Source: Himantopus leucocephalus
Lineage: Eukaryota; Chordata; Aves; Charadriiformes; Recurvirostridae
DNA: 64,000 nt
Assembly: GCA_003993805.1 (NCBI GenBank)
Contig: RSEF01000014.1
Coordinates: 6,263,294-6,327,293 of the forward strand
Reading direction: 5' to 3'
The notes below the pieces were generated by a model. That model saw only the letters and a program-made list of their open reading frames with translations. It was not told where the DNA came from and made no database searches. This document shows, piece by piece, positions 34,504-49,350 of the stretch (its first letter is position 1; each line of letters starts with the position of its first letter). The position numbers and the translations under genes were made by a program.

Positions 34504-37500
34504 CTAGAGACATTTTTGTTTATAGAAATGCTGCATCTGCCTTCTAAGAGGAAGGGAATCTCGCTCGGGTGCAGAGAAACCCTTTTACTTTATCCCTGTC
34601 AGAGGTAAACTGCAGAATTCGCACTGAGCTGATTTCATGTAGGATTGGTCGTTTCTTACACACAATTGTTTCTTTATGGAACAGGGATTTGCAAACCGTA
34701 CCTACCTACACGTTTCTCTCCCTTTCTCGTCCTATCTTTCCCCTATCCCCACCTCCCACAGAGAATCAAAAGCCCTACCGGCACCAAACCTGCTTTTTTA
34801 ATTTACTTAAATGTGTCCGTACGTTTCTGTTCTTTTAGGCAGCAAAAGAGTTAACTGCTGGTTGTGCGTGTGTGTTTAAAAACACTGTGCACTGAGATAA
34901 GTTATTAGGAGACGGGGAGTCATAAATCCGCCGACTAGAAGTAAATCAGGCATGTAAAAGGAATTCTTTAAACATATGAGTACTATTCTATGTGAACTCG
35001 GTTCGAGCATTGTTCATTTCTTTTGGATTGCCAAGTAACATTTACCCGAGACAAAAACTGCAATTGATTCGTATCTGAGCATTTCCACATCAGAGATCCT
35101 TGCAGTCAAATGAGTCACTTGTAAACGAAGGGTCAGAGTCGACCAATAGACTTTAAATATCAAGTGTCAGTCACTTTGCATGTAAATTCCCTTCTCAAAA
35201 AATTGCCAAATGTAGCCTAATTCTTAATAATCCTTTGACAGAGTAAACAATAAATGGCAGGCAGAAGCATTACAGTTGGCTGAGCCAAATAACATGCTGA
35301 ACAAACGCAGCTTTCACTTTCTTTGCTGGGTCGAGTTTTATTGCTGTGTGCATTGTCTGACTGAAGTGGTATGCGTTGGACAATGCAGAACTGTATCATG
35401 TGGGACGATGAGTTACTTATTAAAAACGGAAGTTAATACGCTATGAAGGGGAATGGTCTTTGTGTTTTAGTTCTTTGTTTTCAAGTATTTCATAGGGAAC
35501 AACGGTGCATTCAGTTTTAATAACTGTATGGGCTTGTGTGTTGAGGAAGAGGGGTTATTAGCCAAGTCTGCTGTAGTTTGTCTCCTCAGGGCTTACTACT
35601 GCATCCTCGGAAAGTTTGGAGCCGCAGGATATAGAAGAGTTTTAATCCAGTGTTTAATAATGGGACTCCACCCTCATAAACCTTTTTCAGTGCTTTGTTT
35701 ATGCTGTCACTGCTATTCCCAAACTACTTATGCTGAGGCCTGCAAGCCCTAACAGGCTATTGTTATTCTGAAACCAGACATACCTGAAATAATTCTTTCT
35801 GCAAATTAAAATTCACATCGCTTTTCTTTTTCTTTTGGTAGTTGTTGCTGATAGATGCCAACATGTTGCTTAATTTTGGAAGACAAATGCTGATGATTTT
35901 TGCTGTTCACATTAAAAATGCAAAAATTTTTCATATAAGGCAGTTTTAAGTGCCAGTGATTCAGGAATCAATTTAGATCCCATGTAAAACAGTTTTCTGT
36001 GGCTTAATAGTAAACTAGCCATTTTACTGGATTAAAAAGTGAATTGAAACTTTTGTTTAGCACATAGTACAGAAAAATTTTTCGATAGCACATTTCAGAT
36101 TACTAAGCATTCGCAGTAGTACCAGTTTTAGGTTATATATATGTCAGGGAGTTATGCAGTGTTTACAAACTATCCTAAAGAAAAGTCCTAACACTAAGTT
36201 AGTTTTACCCATCAGTATTTAAGACGGGGAGGGGAAGCAAAGAGAATAAGACACATTATTTCTGAGAAATATTGGTGCAGATAAAAGTATGGAGTTTAGA
36301 GGACATTAAACAATGAAAGGTAAAACAATTATATAATGCAGAAACAAAATACATTCTTATTTTTGTATAATACAGAAAATGGAAATTACAGTTAGTCCTC
36401 TAAAAATTCTTTGACAAATAAGCCAGCATGGAGGTCTTAATGCAGAGTGCTTCTGTTAGGTTTTCACAAAATTTGTATTCATTTAAAACTTACAGTTCTT
36501 TTTGCACTCTGAATTCTAATGGATTCTAATACATTCATCATTTTTATGCAAAAATTTACTTTAGAGAGAAGATGACAATTTTTATAAAAGTCCTTCATGA
36601 AAATGGAAATTCTGCTGCAGCCACAGAAAGTTTTTAATGGAATGATGTGGTCATATGCATGAGAGAATTACATGCCTCAATCTTTTTATGTGATAAAAAA
36701 ATGAACATTCTAAATATATGGGCCATGGCTATTTTGAATGAATCATAATACTATGCTATAACCAGCTAATGTTTCTATAATAACTATTTCAGCATTAAAG
36801 AAATAAGAAATATTTCAGACATACTGAAATGCAGGTGCTTAGTTCATAGGAAACAGATTAGATAAAGTCATTGAGATTACTTATCTTATACTGTAAGGTG
36901 AATGGAAGAAAAGGTTTTCAACTGCAACAGGTTGGTTGAGTATGCTCCGGACTTGGATGATCATCCATGTAAAAGCAGATCTAGAGGTGAACTGTAGATA
37001 AAACCACTTGTAAATTTATTTTGTACTTAGCTCTTCAGCTCTTCTGTCTTCTGGTAGTTGTATTACATAATTAGATATAATGATTTATTTGATTTCTTTT
37101 TCCTTTTCAAAGTGAATTTAATTATTATGAAACATACAGCGGTTTATTGTACTGAATAATAAAGCATTCTCTTCAAACTTTAGTATTGTTAGTGTAGACC
37201 TTCTCATGATGGGATTGATTTTCTGGGTGGAAGAAATGTACAGATGACAAAGGTTGTGGCCTGTCCCACAAACACAGCCTGGAGCTGTGCTCCCGCTTCT
37301 GTGATGGCTGCAGATCTGCAGAGACTCCTGTATTGGACTATGTGTGTCTCACCCAGCTTGCTGCTTTGGCCCATCTGTGAGTGGGAAGCTTGTCAGAAAA
37401 ATTAACCTGTAAGAGTCTGAAAACTGTTGCACATTTCTTTGTTTACTCAGTTCTTTACGCCTGTGGCCTCTGCCATGATGCCTCTTTCGTGGCATTTTTG

Positions 37501-40500
37501 TTAAATTTGAGTATTAAGTGCTAGTTAGCCTCAAGTCATCGTGTGTCATCAAATAGTGATGAGATGCTAATTGATAATCACTATAATTATCAAATTAGAA
37601 TTTGCAAGGTGATGGTAGAAGTGAATTATTTCGACACAGTAACTACTGAACTTAAAAGAACATTATCCTGCAGTGACCTCTAGCTCAGTGGTCTAGCATG
37701 CCTGGGCATTGTCCTGTTGAAAACACAGAGCTCGTCAGGATTGGAATTTATTAGTTATGTATGAGATTAACAAACACTGACGCCTACTGAGGTACAAAAT
37801 GTTTACTCAGATACTAGAATATTTGTATGGAAATAGAAAAATTCTGCTTATTTAAATAGGTTGGAAGTTGCTACGTGCATCTTAATGGATTTAAGTACCT
37901 TCCCAGTGTCTGTCTTTTGTTGAAGAGTGAATGAATACTTAGAAAATATACTTCTTCGGATTGATTGCTGTTGTTCAGAATGATTTGAAAATAGATAAAA
38001 GCACCAAAGCTTTAAGCTTCTCCAACAGGAGATGGGTATCTTTAAATCTTAAGAAAGAGAAGCTTGTCTGATTTTTTTCTTAGCTTTACAGCAATGGAAG
38101 CATAATCTTTTTATGCTACTTGATCAAATCTGGAATTCAGAATTCTACACTTACCTGAATGTGCATTTAAGGTGATATTGGTACCTATTATGCTTTGACA
38201 GAAGGCCTGACATGGAAGATAAAAGTTGGGTCCCAGAAACATTTTCTTCTATGATTCCAATATTTAATATGGTGTAACTTATAAATATGTTAAGTGTAGT
38301 AAGTGTTTTCAAGCAAATTTCAAACTGCATTAGATGTAGAGATGATAGGCGACTTGCATAGAGTAGTTGTTGGAAGGACAGAGAGATGGTTAAATGTGAG
38401 GGCAATACCTATTGGAGACTGAAAAGCATTCTGAATTAAATGTAGAATGATGCATTTCTAATTACAAAAGATTCTGTTACTGTTTATTGGAAACTCATTA
38501 ATTTGTATTGGATTTACCTCTTGTGTTCCCTTTCTTTAGATGAACATTTTATGTATGTGCTAGTTTTTAAACGGGTGAATTCTTTGTGTATATAATTATA
38601 ATAATTAAAAAAAATTGATTTAGAGGAGTAGATACAAGCCTAGTCTAAATAGAAATGGGGTGGAGAGAGTGGGCTTTTTCTGTGGCCATATCATGCGACT
38701 TCTAACTCTGTGGTAAATCTGTGTCTGGTTTATATGCTTAGCTTTAGCTGAAAAATGACTTATTCTCAAGACTTCTCAAAGCAAGTTCAAAGAGATATGT
38801 ATACAGACCTATTAGCATTTTAACTACAATGTTTCAGATAGTTTCTTGAGAGTGCAGTGTAATAGTACTATAAGAGCTGAAGGAAGACCATATGTAATAG
38901 GTGTTTATCAACATTGTTTTCATGCATTACCAGAAGATGCTTAGACCAGAAATGACCTAGGTACGGAGAGAGAGGTTGTGGCAGTTAGAGTCTCAGAGTT
39001 ATGCTGTGTGACTTTCACATCACTTAAGAAGAATGGAAGGGAATCTGTGTCCATGGCTCATAGTCCTTAAAGGGTTGTTCTGGAAGGTTCTGTCATTCTC
39101 TGTGTATAGTCTTGTATTTTGAATACCAAAGACAAATATTGGATAATATTTTAAAGATTGTCTGACTGATTAAACAAACCATAGAAATTTTAATAAACAA
39201 TCTTGAAGTTAATTATTAGGAAGCTGTTAAGTGAAGGACTTGGGCTTTTGTATGTCTCAGAGGTTTTTTTTTGGTTGTTGTTTTATTGTTCTTAATAGCA
39301 CATACGTACAAGTCTTGAACGCACTCTTGATTCAAATAAAAGATTTTCATGCATTTAGCAACTTTGCATACAGCTTTACCTGAACATCACATTCGAATGG
39401 ATTAGTTATTTGGTTCACTTGGACATTTCTGCTGTAATGAATCTGTGGGCAATTAGATTCCTTATGGAGCAAAATCTTGTTCATGCTGAGTTCATATGTA
39501 ATACATATAATACGTATTTAAATAGTTTTTAACAAACAAATTGATGATTTGTTGGTCTTTTCAAAATTGTTTTGTCTTGAAGCTATAACATATAAACTAG
39601 AATAACTTTTATAAGATTTGTGCAGAGATTAGAAAATGCCTGAACTGAGGTAGTTTGTGCATCTTTAATCTGAATTCTTTATGCATGTGCATTATGATTA
39701 AGTATAAATTGATACATATTATTTTACTGTCTCCCTTAGACACAACCTAGACTGAGTATTGCTCACCGATCAGTTTTTCAATATTTTGTTTTCTTGTCAG
39801 TGCTTGGCTCCATCTTTCATTTACTTCAAATCTTTTAAATTCAGCACAAAATGACTGTGTGGACCAAAGGAAGAACTGTTAGCAGCTATAGAGTGGCACT
39901 GGATTAGACTACTTACAGTTATTACAGCTGGAAAGCAGGTGATTGGTGAGCCTTGGTTTCTATTTCTGACTATCGAGTGAGTATTTTCTAGTGAATAAAG
40001 ACTCTTTGCTCCATGTGCCTCAAAGATGACCCTTCACCACCCATATAGCTCATGCAGAACAAAAATATAACTCCATGAAACGTCTGTTCCTGAAGAAGTT
40101 GGGGTTTCTGGAGTTATTTTTGCCTGTGCTGATGTTGGTCTTGTTACAGACTATTTCAGACAATTTCAGAGCTTTCATTCCCTAGGACTCTTCTGATAAG
40201 TGGCATCACGTGTAGCCTAGTTAAATTTATTAAATTGGAGATGTGTAGTAGTTGGCATGCTTTCTTATGGGAGGTGGTTTTTTTTTCTCAGTTTATTGGT
40301 TATAAGTAGGTGTTAAATAGATGTGATGAAATTTTTTTTCATGTAAGTAAAACTTTCCGATTCCTTTATTGACGTCATCTTTGAAATGTCACAGCCCTGG
40401 AATTTCCAGTAGGTTCTACAGGCATTAGTTCATGTAGCACTTGCAGGTCTGAGTTCAAGGGGTTACATGGCTGAGAAGGGAAGAACCCTTTATTTTAATG

Positions 40501-42607
40501 TGCATACTAACGTAATTACTTTTAGATGGATATGACTGGTTTTGTAAGATATATTAATTATACAAATTCTTGGCTTCTAGATGTACACAGTATTTGTATA
40601 CTGTATCTTAAGTGTAAGTATTTTTGGCTTACTAAGAGTTATTTTTTGTTCTGCCCTTGCTATGAAAAAGAATAAATCTGTTACTAGAATATATACTAGT
40701 CTGTTGCTAATCATGTTTTATCTGTGAAATGCCCCTGAGGTGTGATACAAACGACACCCTCACTAATATTAAAAATGTAGATCTAGGCTTTTTAAAGTTA
40801 ATTTTCAGCTGTTTAGCTCCCTGAACTAGCTCAAACTGGGGTCACACAAGCATCAGGGACAATGCAGAAGAGGTGATGGGAATGCATGGCTGGGGGCATG
40901 ACCCTGGCAGCCATCACTAAGATCAGGTTAAATTGTTAGAGAGTTTTCAGACAGACAAAACACAAGGGAGTGTACACTGCCTAACTTCTTACAAACATGT
41001 GAATGCTGCTGTTCCTGGGTAGAACATAGAACAAAGTTAGTGCCTTTAAAGGGGTGGTTTAGAAGACTTAACTTTGGATTTCTTCTCTGAAAGACCCTTT
41101 CAGTGAGTTTCTCCTTCCGTTAGATGGAGTCTTCCTAAAGCTAGTCATCCTAACCTAAGCTTGTAAAGTACGTGCTAAAGTTAGGTAATATGAATATTCC
41201 TCTTAATCCTTTTATATCTCAATTCTTGGCACTGATAATGGGAATAACATTTGTTTCTTAAAAAAAGAAACTTTGTAGCTTAAGTTGAAAATTCCACAGG
41301 TGTTACTTATTAATGTTTGTATCTAACATACAGATTCAGCAGGTAAAAATGGTGATATGAGCTCCAACAATGCCGATAAAAGGAATTCTTTAACAGTACT
41401 TTATGCAAAATGTGGAATTGGATTGTACAATCTTATGTCATAACATCCAGATAACTTTTGAAGTGTCACCTTTGATAAATGATAGGCATTTGCGGTTTTT
41501 AAGCAGATAACTTGAATCTTTAATCCTGTTTTTCACATTTTCATGCTCAACTGCGGCAGCCTGAAGAGAAAGTTGATTCTGGTAGATAAATCATTGTCCC
41601 TTAGGCCTCTTTAAGCCACTTTATGGTCTTTCAAGCCATAAGCCATATATTTTTCTAATAAACTCCTAGGTCTAACAAGTTATCTAAAAAATAATTTGTT
41701 GGGTATCGCCCTCTTGGACCAGAAAGTAGAGAACAATGATACATAGCTCCAGTACACGTTGCCAAAATGGTCCCATATTGATTCCAGGCTGAAATTGAAG
41801 TTTGTAACTCATTATTACACAGAGTCAGAAAGTCTGGTAGACACTACTTTCATCCTCAGATTCATATTTGTCTAACTTCATATATTTATTAGCTGAGAAT
41901 GGCTTTGATAGGTGTTTTCGGCATTGAGTTCATAGCAAATCTACTCAGCAATGCTACTGTTTAAGGGAAGGTACTAAGAAAACAATGGAACTATAACGCA
42001 AATATTTCAGAAGTTCAGACATTTAGAAAAAAAGCACTTTGTTATACTGGTACTGCTGGCTCACCTAGCATTTGTGTTAAATACAGACTCAGTACAACAC
42101 AGGCATTGCTATCTTTCTTGCACATTGGGGAATGTCCCTTGATTCTTATTTCTTATCTGTCAAGAAGTGCAAAGGACATTCATGACTAAATGCTTCTGAA
42201 ATAACTAAATGTTATGTGGCAACTGGAAAAGAAATATATGGTGCTATGCCATACTTGCAATTTAAAGGTAATACATTTATCGTAACATGAAACCCACAAC
42301 AAGTGGCACACTGGTGTAGTATTGAATTGCGTGGAAGGAGGCAGGGGAAATTCTCTGTCAGTATTTCTAAATGTACACTGATTAGTGTAATTTTAAGTCC
42401 TCTTGAATCTGTGCATGTAGAGGTACAACTAACATTTTTTGCAGATTGTTTGGGACTGTTTTCTTTCCTTCAGTATCAAGGGGTTGAATAAACTCAGATT
42501 CTAACCTATCATGGTGACATAACATTTGTGAAATAGCACCCTTGTGCTTTCTTCCCTGCTGTCCCTATTGTTTAGGAGAAACTCTTTGTCCGTGAACAAA
42601 TACATCC

Positions 42608-42630
42608 NTTTTTTTTTTTTTTTTTTTTTT
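42608..42630. repeat. N plus poly-T (22 T)
   Basis: A lone N at 42608 precedes 22 consecutive T residues. The tract length is therefore uncertain in this assembly. Confidence 0.92.
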
Positions 42631-43298
42631 CTATGATGCATAAAGAAACTTTTACAGTAGCTCAGCTGATAATGAACTGGAAATACCGTTGATGATGAAG
42701 ACTGTCCCATTGTTCACATGTATGCCCATCTGTGTGTTTCACTGTTGTCCTCTCCTTGCTTTATCTTTCTGTTGCAGGTTGATAGAGCCTCTCCCACAAT
42801 GTGCTTCTGGTCTCTGAATATTGCTACTACATGCTATTGTAATACAAATAGTGCCTACCGCTAGTGAAAGACTGAGGTGATACTTTAAAACACCTGATTC
42901 TACATGCGAAATGTAGAACTGATTCCTTAGTTATCCTCTAACTGGACACAAAATAGCTTTTCTAGTACACTGGTATTATCTGAAGCAGGGTTTTTATTGT
43001 GCTGGAAGACCATGTTCACAACAGATAATCAGAAAGATTGTTTAATGGTAGATTATCCCAGGCATTGTTTTTCAGAAATGTTAGATAAGACTAAGAGGCA
43101 AGAGATCAGGAATAGTGACTCCTGTGTTTCACCTTGTGCTATTTTTATTGCCATGAAGGAGTTTTACATTTGTTTTTGAAGAGGGAATAGCTGAAGTTAC
43201 TTTTAAAAACACTTTTAATACGTGCCACTTCAAACACCAGATTTTAAGATAAATGCTATCAACTAATTTCCCATTTCCCTTTAGGTGTTTTATGTGGT

Positions 43299-43347
43299 GG
43301 TGGTTTTTTGGTTTGTTTTTGTTTTTTGTGTTTTTTTTTTTTTTTGT
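43299..43347. repeat. G/T-rich low-complexity tract
   Basis: Mixed GGTGG and long T runs (TTTTTGTTTTTTGTG and then about T16) give a strand-asymmetric G/T tract without clear periodicity. Confidence 0.75.
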
Positions 43348-46300
43348 GGATTATTGTTAAATTCATTTCCTGCATCAGCATATGCAACAATAATTTTTAA
43401 AATAACATTTTAAAAAAATGTTTAAGATAACTAGAAAGAATATTATTTTCTTTTCAAGTTTCTGTGCCATCTTCTCCCTTGGAACTAGTGTGAAAGATTC
43501 TTGGCTCTTTAAGAACTATTGAGAAGTCTGTGGGGTTTTTTCCTCTTGAAAAGAATACATATTTTATATAATAACTTCTTGAAATTTGTAGACTGAAAGA
43601 AGGTGTTTCCTAGTCACAGAGCCTAATCATGCTAGTGCTCCTTATGCATACAACAAGGCTAAAATTTCACTTTTAAGCATTTCTGGTCATGGAAATGGCA
43701 GAATATGTTAATTTATTCTACCTTAATTCAATTAAGAAAATAGGGTGGTGATGCTATTGTTTAATGAAGTCATCAGCAGAAAAATTTCAGGTGACTGGGG
43801 ATAAATCTCCCATTTATCCACAAGTTTGAAGTAGCAATGAATAACAGAGTAAGGTAGATTTTATACCTGTGCAGTTTGAATACTTATCTTGAGGTCATTG
43901 ATGTAATACCTAACACCTTTATTTCGAATTCTTCTATACTAGTGTTGATAGCAATCTTCCTCAGATTTAATTATTTTCATTATATATGATTTATTATTAG
44001 CATTTAATGGGTCAAATATTTATGCATATTTTTCTGAATCTTCAGTTGAGAATTCTGAGTTAATGAGAGTCATGTCAAACTCAAAAGTTTTAAGTGCAGG
44101 TAATTCAACGTTACATTCACTATGTAAATGTACCATAATTAAAATGATGCCTTGTCAATCCCATTCAGGTTTCTCATGAGTATAATTTTCAGCTTTTGTA
44201 TACTGGATATAGCTATGTCTTCTGCTATATGTCAATAAAAATCTGCAATGTTAACTGTTGTGCCTAGTAAAATTTGAAGAGTGCAAATCTTATTAATTCT
44301 GTTACGGAAATCCAGGTATTTAAATTTTTGACATTTTTCAAATTGTTGAGCTCCACTATAAAAAAAAAAAATAATTAATGGAGCAGCCAGTGAGAAAATA
44401 TAAGATGGCTCTGCAATTGGACCATCCTAAGCTCATGAGCAGAGATGGATACTTTTCATCTATAACAATGCAGAATGGGATCTTGATGCCTGCAAAACAG
44501 CTTTCACCAACAAATGTCGTATCACTTTCACCCTAAATGCTCTTTAACTGAATAGAGTGATAAAACTTTTTTCAATTTATTTTATACATTTGACACTATG
44601 CTGAATACATCTGTTTTAATATTTCCTTTCTATAGGCAATTTCCTGTATAAGTTGGCAGTCAGTGAGAAGAGACATAAACACAACTAAAATGCAGGCAAA
44701 TGAAACTAAAAACCGTCAGGAGAGGAAGCTGTAGGCAGATAGGGATTTTAAAATGACCTCAGAAACGCTGGTAGCTTCCCCTAAATGGCTAAGTCCAAAT
44801 GGGCTCAACGAAGGAAGGATATTCTTTGGTCTAGGTTCTACTCTCACCAAGTAGGACTGTGTTTTCATTGCCCTTTTAAAATGTTAGTTTCATTGTGATA
44901 GTTAATAAATCAAGGATTAAATCAAAGATCAGTAAGTAGGAGTTATTTTTCTATATTTACAGATGACAAAATACAACCCTTTCACCCACTGGCAAGTACA
45001 GTAATAAAGGGAAGTGATTTATCAGTAAGAATTGGTGGCAGATGAATTAGGAGACAGTATTTTTAATCTTCTAATTTTATTCTGTGGCTCAGTTATATCA
45101 GTGCCAGTGTAAACTCTTCAGCTTGGGAAGAACCTCTCTGCTAGGGTATATTCTCATCTCAGCTAGAGTTACATCCCCAAAAGTTTTCAATCATCACGTG
45201 CTAGTGTAGCTGGGTAATAAGAAAAAGCTTAGCTCCTCTTCATCACTCTGCTGACTTGGCAAATAAAAGAGTAACTGTCGTTTTGTACTTGTGCAGTCTG
45301 GTCAAAAAGAGTTATTAGGTTAATAACTGATCAGTGATATTATTTAATATCTGCCCTGATCGTTTAATACAAATGAGGTCGAAGTTTTCATATTGTATAT
45401 AAAAAAATTAAGTGCTGAGTATTTTTGGATTTTCACATTTACATGTGAACAAATGTTCTTACATATTAGAACAATTCTTACAAGAATTCTTAGTGTTCTA
45501 AGTATCTTTCTATAGAGCTGCTGGACATTTTAAATACTGATAAGCCAGCTTTTGCGCAAATGTTCACTATAGTGGAGTAAGAGTTAGCTGTCACTTTATT
45601 AGAATTAATGACATAACTACTCATGTTTACTTGAAATTCATTGCAGCATGTAGTGATTAGGCATCGGTGCTTTGGTAAATTATGGCACATTGTACATTTT
45701 TTATAACCAATTAGTGAGTGTAGGTGGTGGGCATGTGCAATGCATCTAGTTGTCACTCACACTTGAGTTGAATTTAATTACCATGCATATCTGTGTGTTT
45801 ACCAGGAGAGTTCTGTTGGAACGATTAACATGTGACAAAGACAGTGGATATTATCTAACTGGGGAAAGAAAGAAAATGTTTGCTATTGTTTGTTTTATTA
45901 CAAGACCAGGTATAGTGTTGTTCTAAGGACATGGCTGCCTTGACTGAAAGAGCTCCCAAAACCAGTACTAGAGTTGCCAGATATGGGTTACTCATAATTC
46001 AGTCAAATCTTACATTCTGTGTGAAACGCAAATGTCGATTTCATACACATTTCAGTCACTTTTCCAGGCATCGAACAACCTCAGCTGCCTTGAAATTCTG
46101 GAAAAGTGGCCACATGCTGAATAAACTGTGTGTATGCATGCTTGGTCAGATGCTGCACCAAGGCAAATAAAACACAAGACATGGCTATTCAGAGCTCAGG
46201 TAGTAAGCTGACAAGTAGAATGTACTGTATGTATGAAGAACTGTCCATAGTGACTGATATATTGGGGATTTTTGAAGCCTTCAGTGTCTTCGAGCCCTCT

Positions 46301-48616
46301 GAAGTCCTATTACTGATGCTGGTCAGAAGTTCTTTTACTTTTCTGATTTTTGTAGACAAAGTATTACATCTACATAGAAAGAAGATTTAAATTAACATTA
46401 TTATTAGGCATATTAGTGCTTCGCATAATTATATTTTCCAAAATTACATTTTAATGCCTCTGCCCTGTTTTTAATAATTCTTTTTTAACGGGTTATTTTA
46501 ATATATCTGAAAGAATGTTTTGTGTCATTTGGCATTGAGTTAAATAATTACACCCTTACAGCGTTCAGAGCTGTGACCCTCAGGGTGCAGTACAAGAAGG
46601 AAAATATTGTTCTAGCCATAATTTCCTTCTACCCTACTCAGTTGCCCGTACCTGCTCCTCTAAATTCTGCTAGCAAAAGCAATGGGGAGATAAAGCAAAG
46701 AAAACAAATATGGAGGTAAGCTACAGAAATAGTATGAGTAGTGTCCAGCCTTAACTAAGGCCGTCTAACAACATCTCAGTTTTTAAAGCACTCGTTTTGC
46801 AGGCTGCCTCCTTCCTTTTGTGAGGTTAATTTGTTCTCATTTCACATAAATTTGTCAAAATTAATTTTAAAATTATTATGATATTTTAAGTTGAAACTTT
46901 TAACTTTGTACAGTGTTTGAGTTTTTAAAAAACTCATTCTGCCATGTGCAGTCAATCCATACTTAATTATATAAAACTTTCACACTTTTTTTTCTCCACA
47001 AAATTATCTGGCTATTTATTTTCTTTATATTAGAGAAGACTTGAAATACACTTTAAGAATTTTACCTTCACATTTAGATCATCGGTGTTGCTGTTATACA
47101 CATAATATTCCTTTATAATCTTTCTTAGTTGTCTAAAAGTATGTGAAAACAATGATATTGAAGTAATTATCTAAAATGTTGTGACCTCAATAACCATTAA
47201 GATGCTGGTCTTAAGCCAAATGACATACAACAGGGTGGAATATTTCTTTTTTGTTTCAGATAGAGACATTAATGTCAGTATCTTGTGTTATGTGTGATGC
47301 TGTAATTTACTGGAGGGGGGTATAAAATTAATTTTTGTGATTTAAATGCACATACTGCTGAATTTCAGATTTCTACGCATAATTTGTGTTTATGACTGCA
47401 TTTAAATTTAGTTTCATTTTGCACCTTGTATATTGACTGAGAGAAACTGTATGAAATTGCATGATCTTAAATGGAGATCTCAAATCTCATAAACCTGCAT
47501 TGTGAAAGGTAATCATGTTAGAGTCAAAACACTTTTGGTTATTCAATTACTTAGTTGTGCTTTTTCACATCACTGTCTGCGCAGCAGTTCTGTCAGAAAC
47601 AAAAGAGTTCGGATCTTCCAGAAGTACCGTCTTTGAAGAAACGGCTAAAGGCAACAGTCACTCTCTGTCATTTATTAAGTGTGCTTTTAAATTTGTGGGG
47701 AAAAAAATTAAGTGCATTATTACATATTCATGTAGCACAAAAAGGTCTCTTTTTTTTTTTCCTTATATAGTACACATCTCCTGTATTTTAGAACTTGCAA
47801 AAGTTATTAGGCCAATTACAATAAATCCTTTTGGTAGGAGGAAACTTATGACCATCTAAACTAATATCATAAGAAGGAAGGTTAAGATTTGTATGGCTTG
47901 GTTGAACATGAATAACTAATGTAATTTTACTATTATAATAACATGTATAAAAGTACGTGATTTTAATTTTAGCCTATATTCAGTAAAGCTTACATGTTAG
48001 AAACGTTCTCTGACATGGTGATTTTTACTTTAAAATATTTTGAAGGGTTATATTGCTATTATAAAATTATTAATAGTTTCTCTTCAGGCATTTAAAAGCT
48101 TCAGTTGTGTTGTTTTAAAACTTTTTTTGGTAAAAGAATTAATGTATACAGTAGGGATTACTAATAAGTATTACTGAAGTTATGCAGATTAATTCCAATG
48201 AAGTTCTTTAATGTCAGTGTGTAAATTGCTGTCCTCTTCCCACTGTCACTCTGATCTAATTTTTTTTGGTGCATAAGTAAACGTGGGGGATTTTGTGCGT
48301 GGAAAAGGATGTGCTTCAGCAGGTTTCAGGAACTGAAAAATTAGTCTATCTGCTCACTCAGATTGGTAATGGAAGTAATACCCTTTCCAGGTAAAAAGTC
48401 AGTTTAAATGTAAGGATTTTATGATGCAAATAATTGTCTTTTGGGATACATAGTTTTCATAGCAGCTCATAACAAAGCCAAGGAGTGCCATGTTTTGTTT
48501 TTGGTTTTGTGGTTGGGTTATTTTTGTTGTAGGGGTTTTTTTAATGTTATATTTTGGCTATATATAAGAGGCTTAAGAAAATAAACAGAATCAGGTTGCT
48601 GAGAAGACCAATACTG

Positions 48617-48651
48617 TGAAAGGTTTTTAAACCATGAAAGGGTTTTTAAAC
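48617..48651. repeat. Short tandem direct repeat
   Basis: TGAAAGGTTTTTAAAC (48617-48632) is repeated at 48635-48651 with one extra G, separated by two bases. It is a small local duplication. Confidence 0.7.
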
Positions 48652-49287
48652 AGAAATTTTGTTTGAACCAGGAAAAGACAAGACATGAGACTGTATCTTC
48701 ATGTGTATAGCAAGCAAAAAAAAATTTAGTACATTTTGATTAAAGATGCTCAGCAAGGTGCACAGAGCAGTTTGATGGCTCACCAAGTTAGTAAAAGACA
48801 GCCACAATCTTCAGTCTTCTACTGGAGCATGTGTGAGCTATTTAATAAAATTAGGTATTTTTTCCAAGTCTTAAGTCTTAAATGTATTTGCCTATCCTAG
48901 ACAAAAAACCAGTAATACTGAATTGGGTTGCATTTCACTGTACTTGGCTATTCCAAATGTGTAGATCCCCAATCATAAGAAGGCAGTAACTGTGTGCTTT
49001 TGCTTCACTAGATCTGAAGGAAAGATAGGTGTTCTCAGTAACTCAAGTATTTAGATTTATCCTGCTTTTAACTGTTTCACACTCCAAAAAAAAAATGCAA
49101 GTAAGTTAAGGAAAAGGATTTCCTCTAATTGCCATGATTTTAAAAATCACTGATAGAATTCAAGACCCCTTATTTCTTTATGTATCTTTTTCCTTTCTGT
49201 AGAAACTCCTTCCTATAAAAACCAACATGCCATATTCCCAGAGCTTTCCCTTACCCCTGCTCCTTTTTTCACCTGCTTTTCGTTCAG

Positions 49288-49350
49288 GTTGTTGTTGTTG
49301 TTGGGGGGGTTGTTGGTTTTTTTGTTGGTGTTGGGTTTTTTTTTGTAGCT
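49288..49350. repeat. (GTT)n and G/T-rich tract
   Basis: Several GTT units are followed by G7 and further TTGTTGG and T-rich words, all on one strand. The opposite-strand frame gives only an N/K/P-rich low-complexity peptide. Confidence 0.8.

Noticed and set aside
47515..47859. 114-codon frame beginning with a hydrophobic stretch
   Set aside because: The initial hydrophobic segment hints at a signal peptide, but the rest is low-information and crosses a poly-T run. It is not flanked by convincing splice sites.
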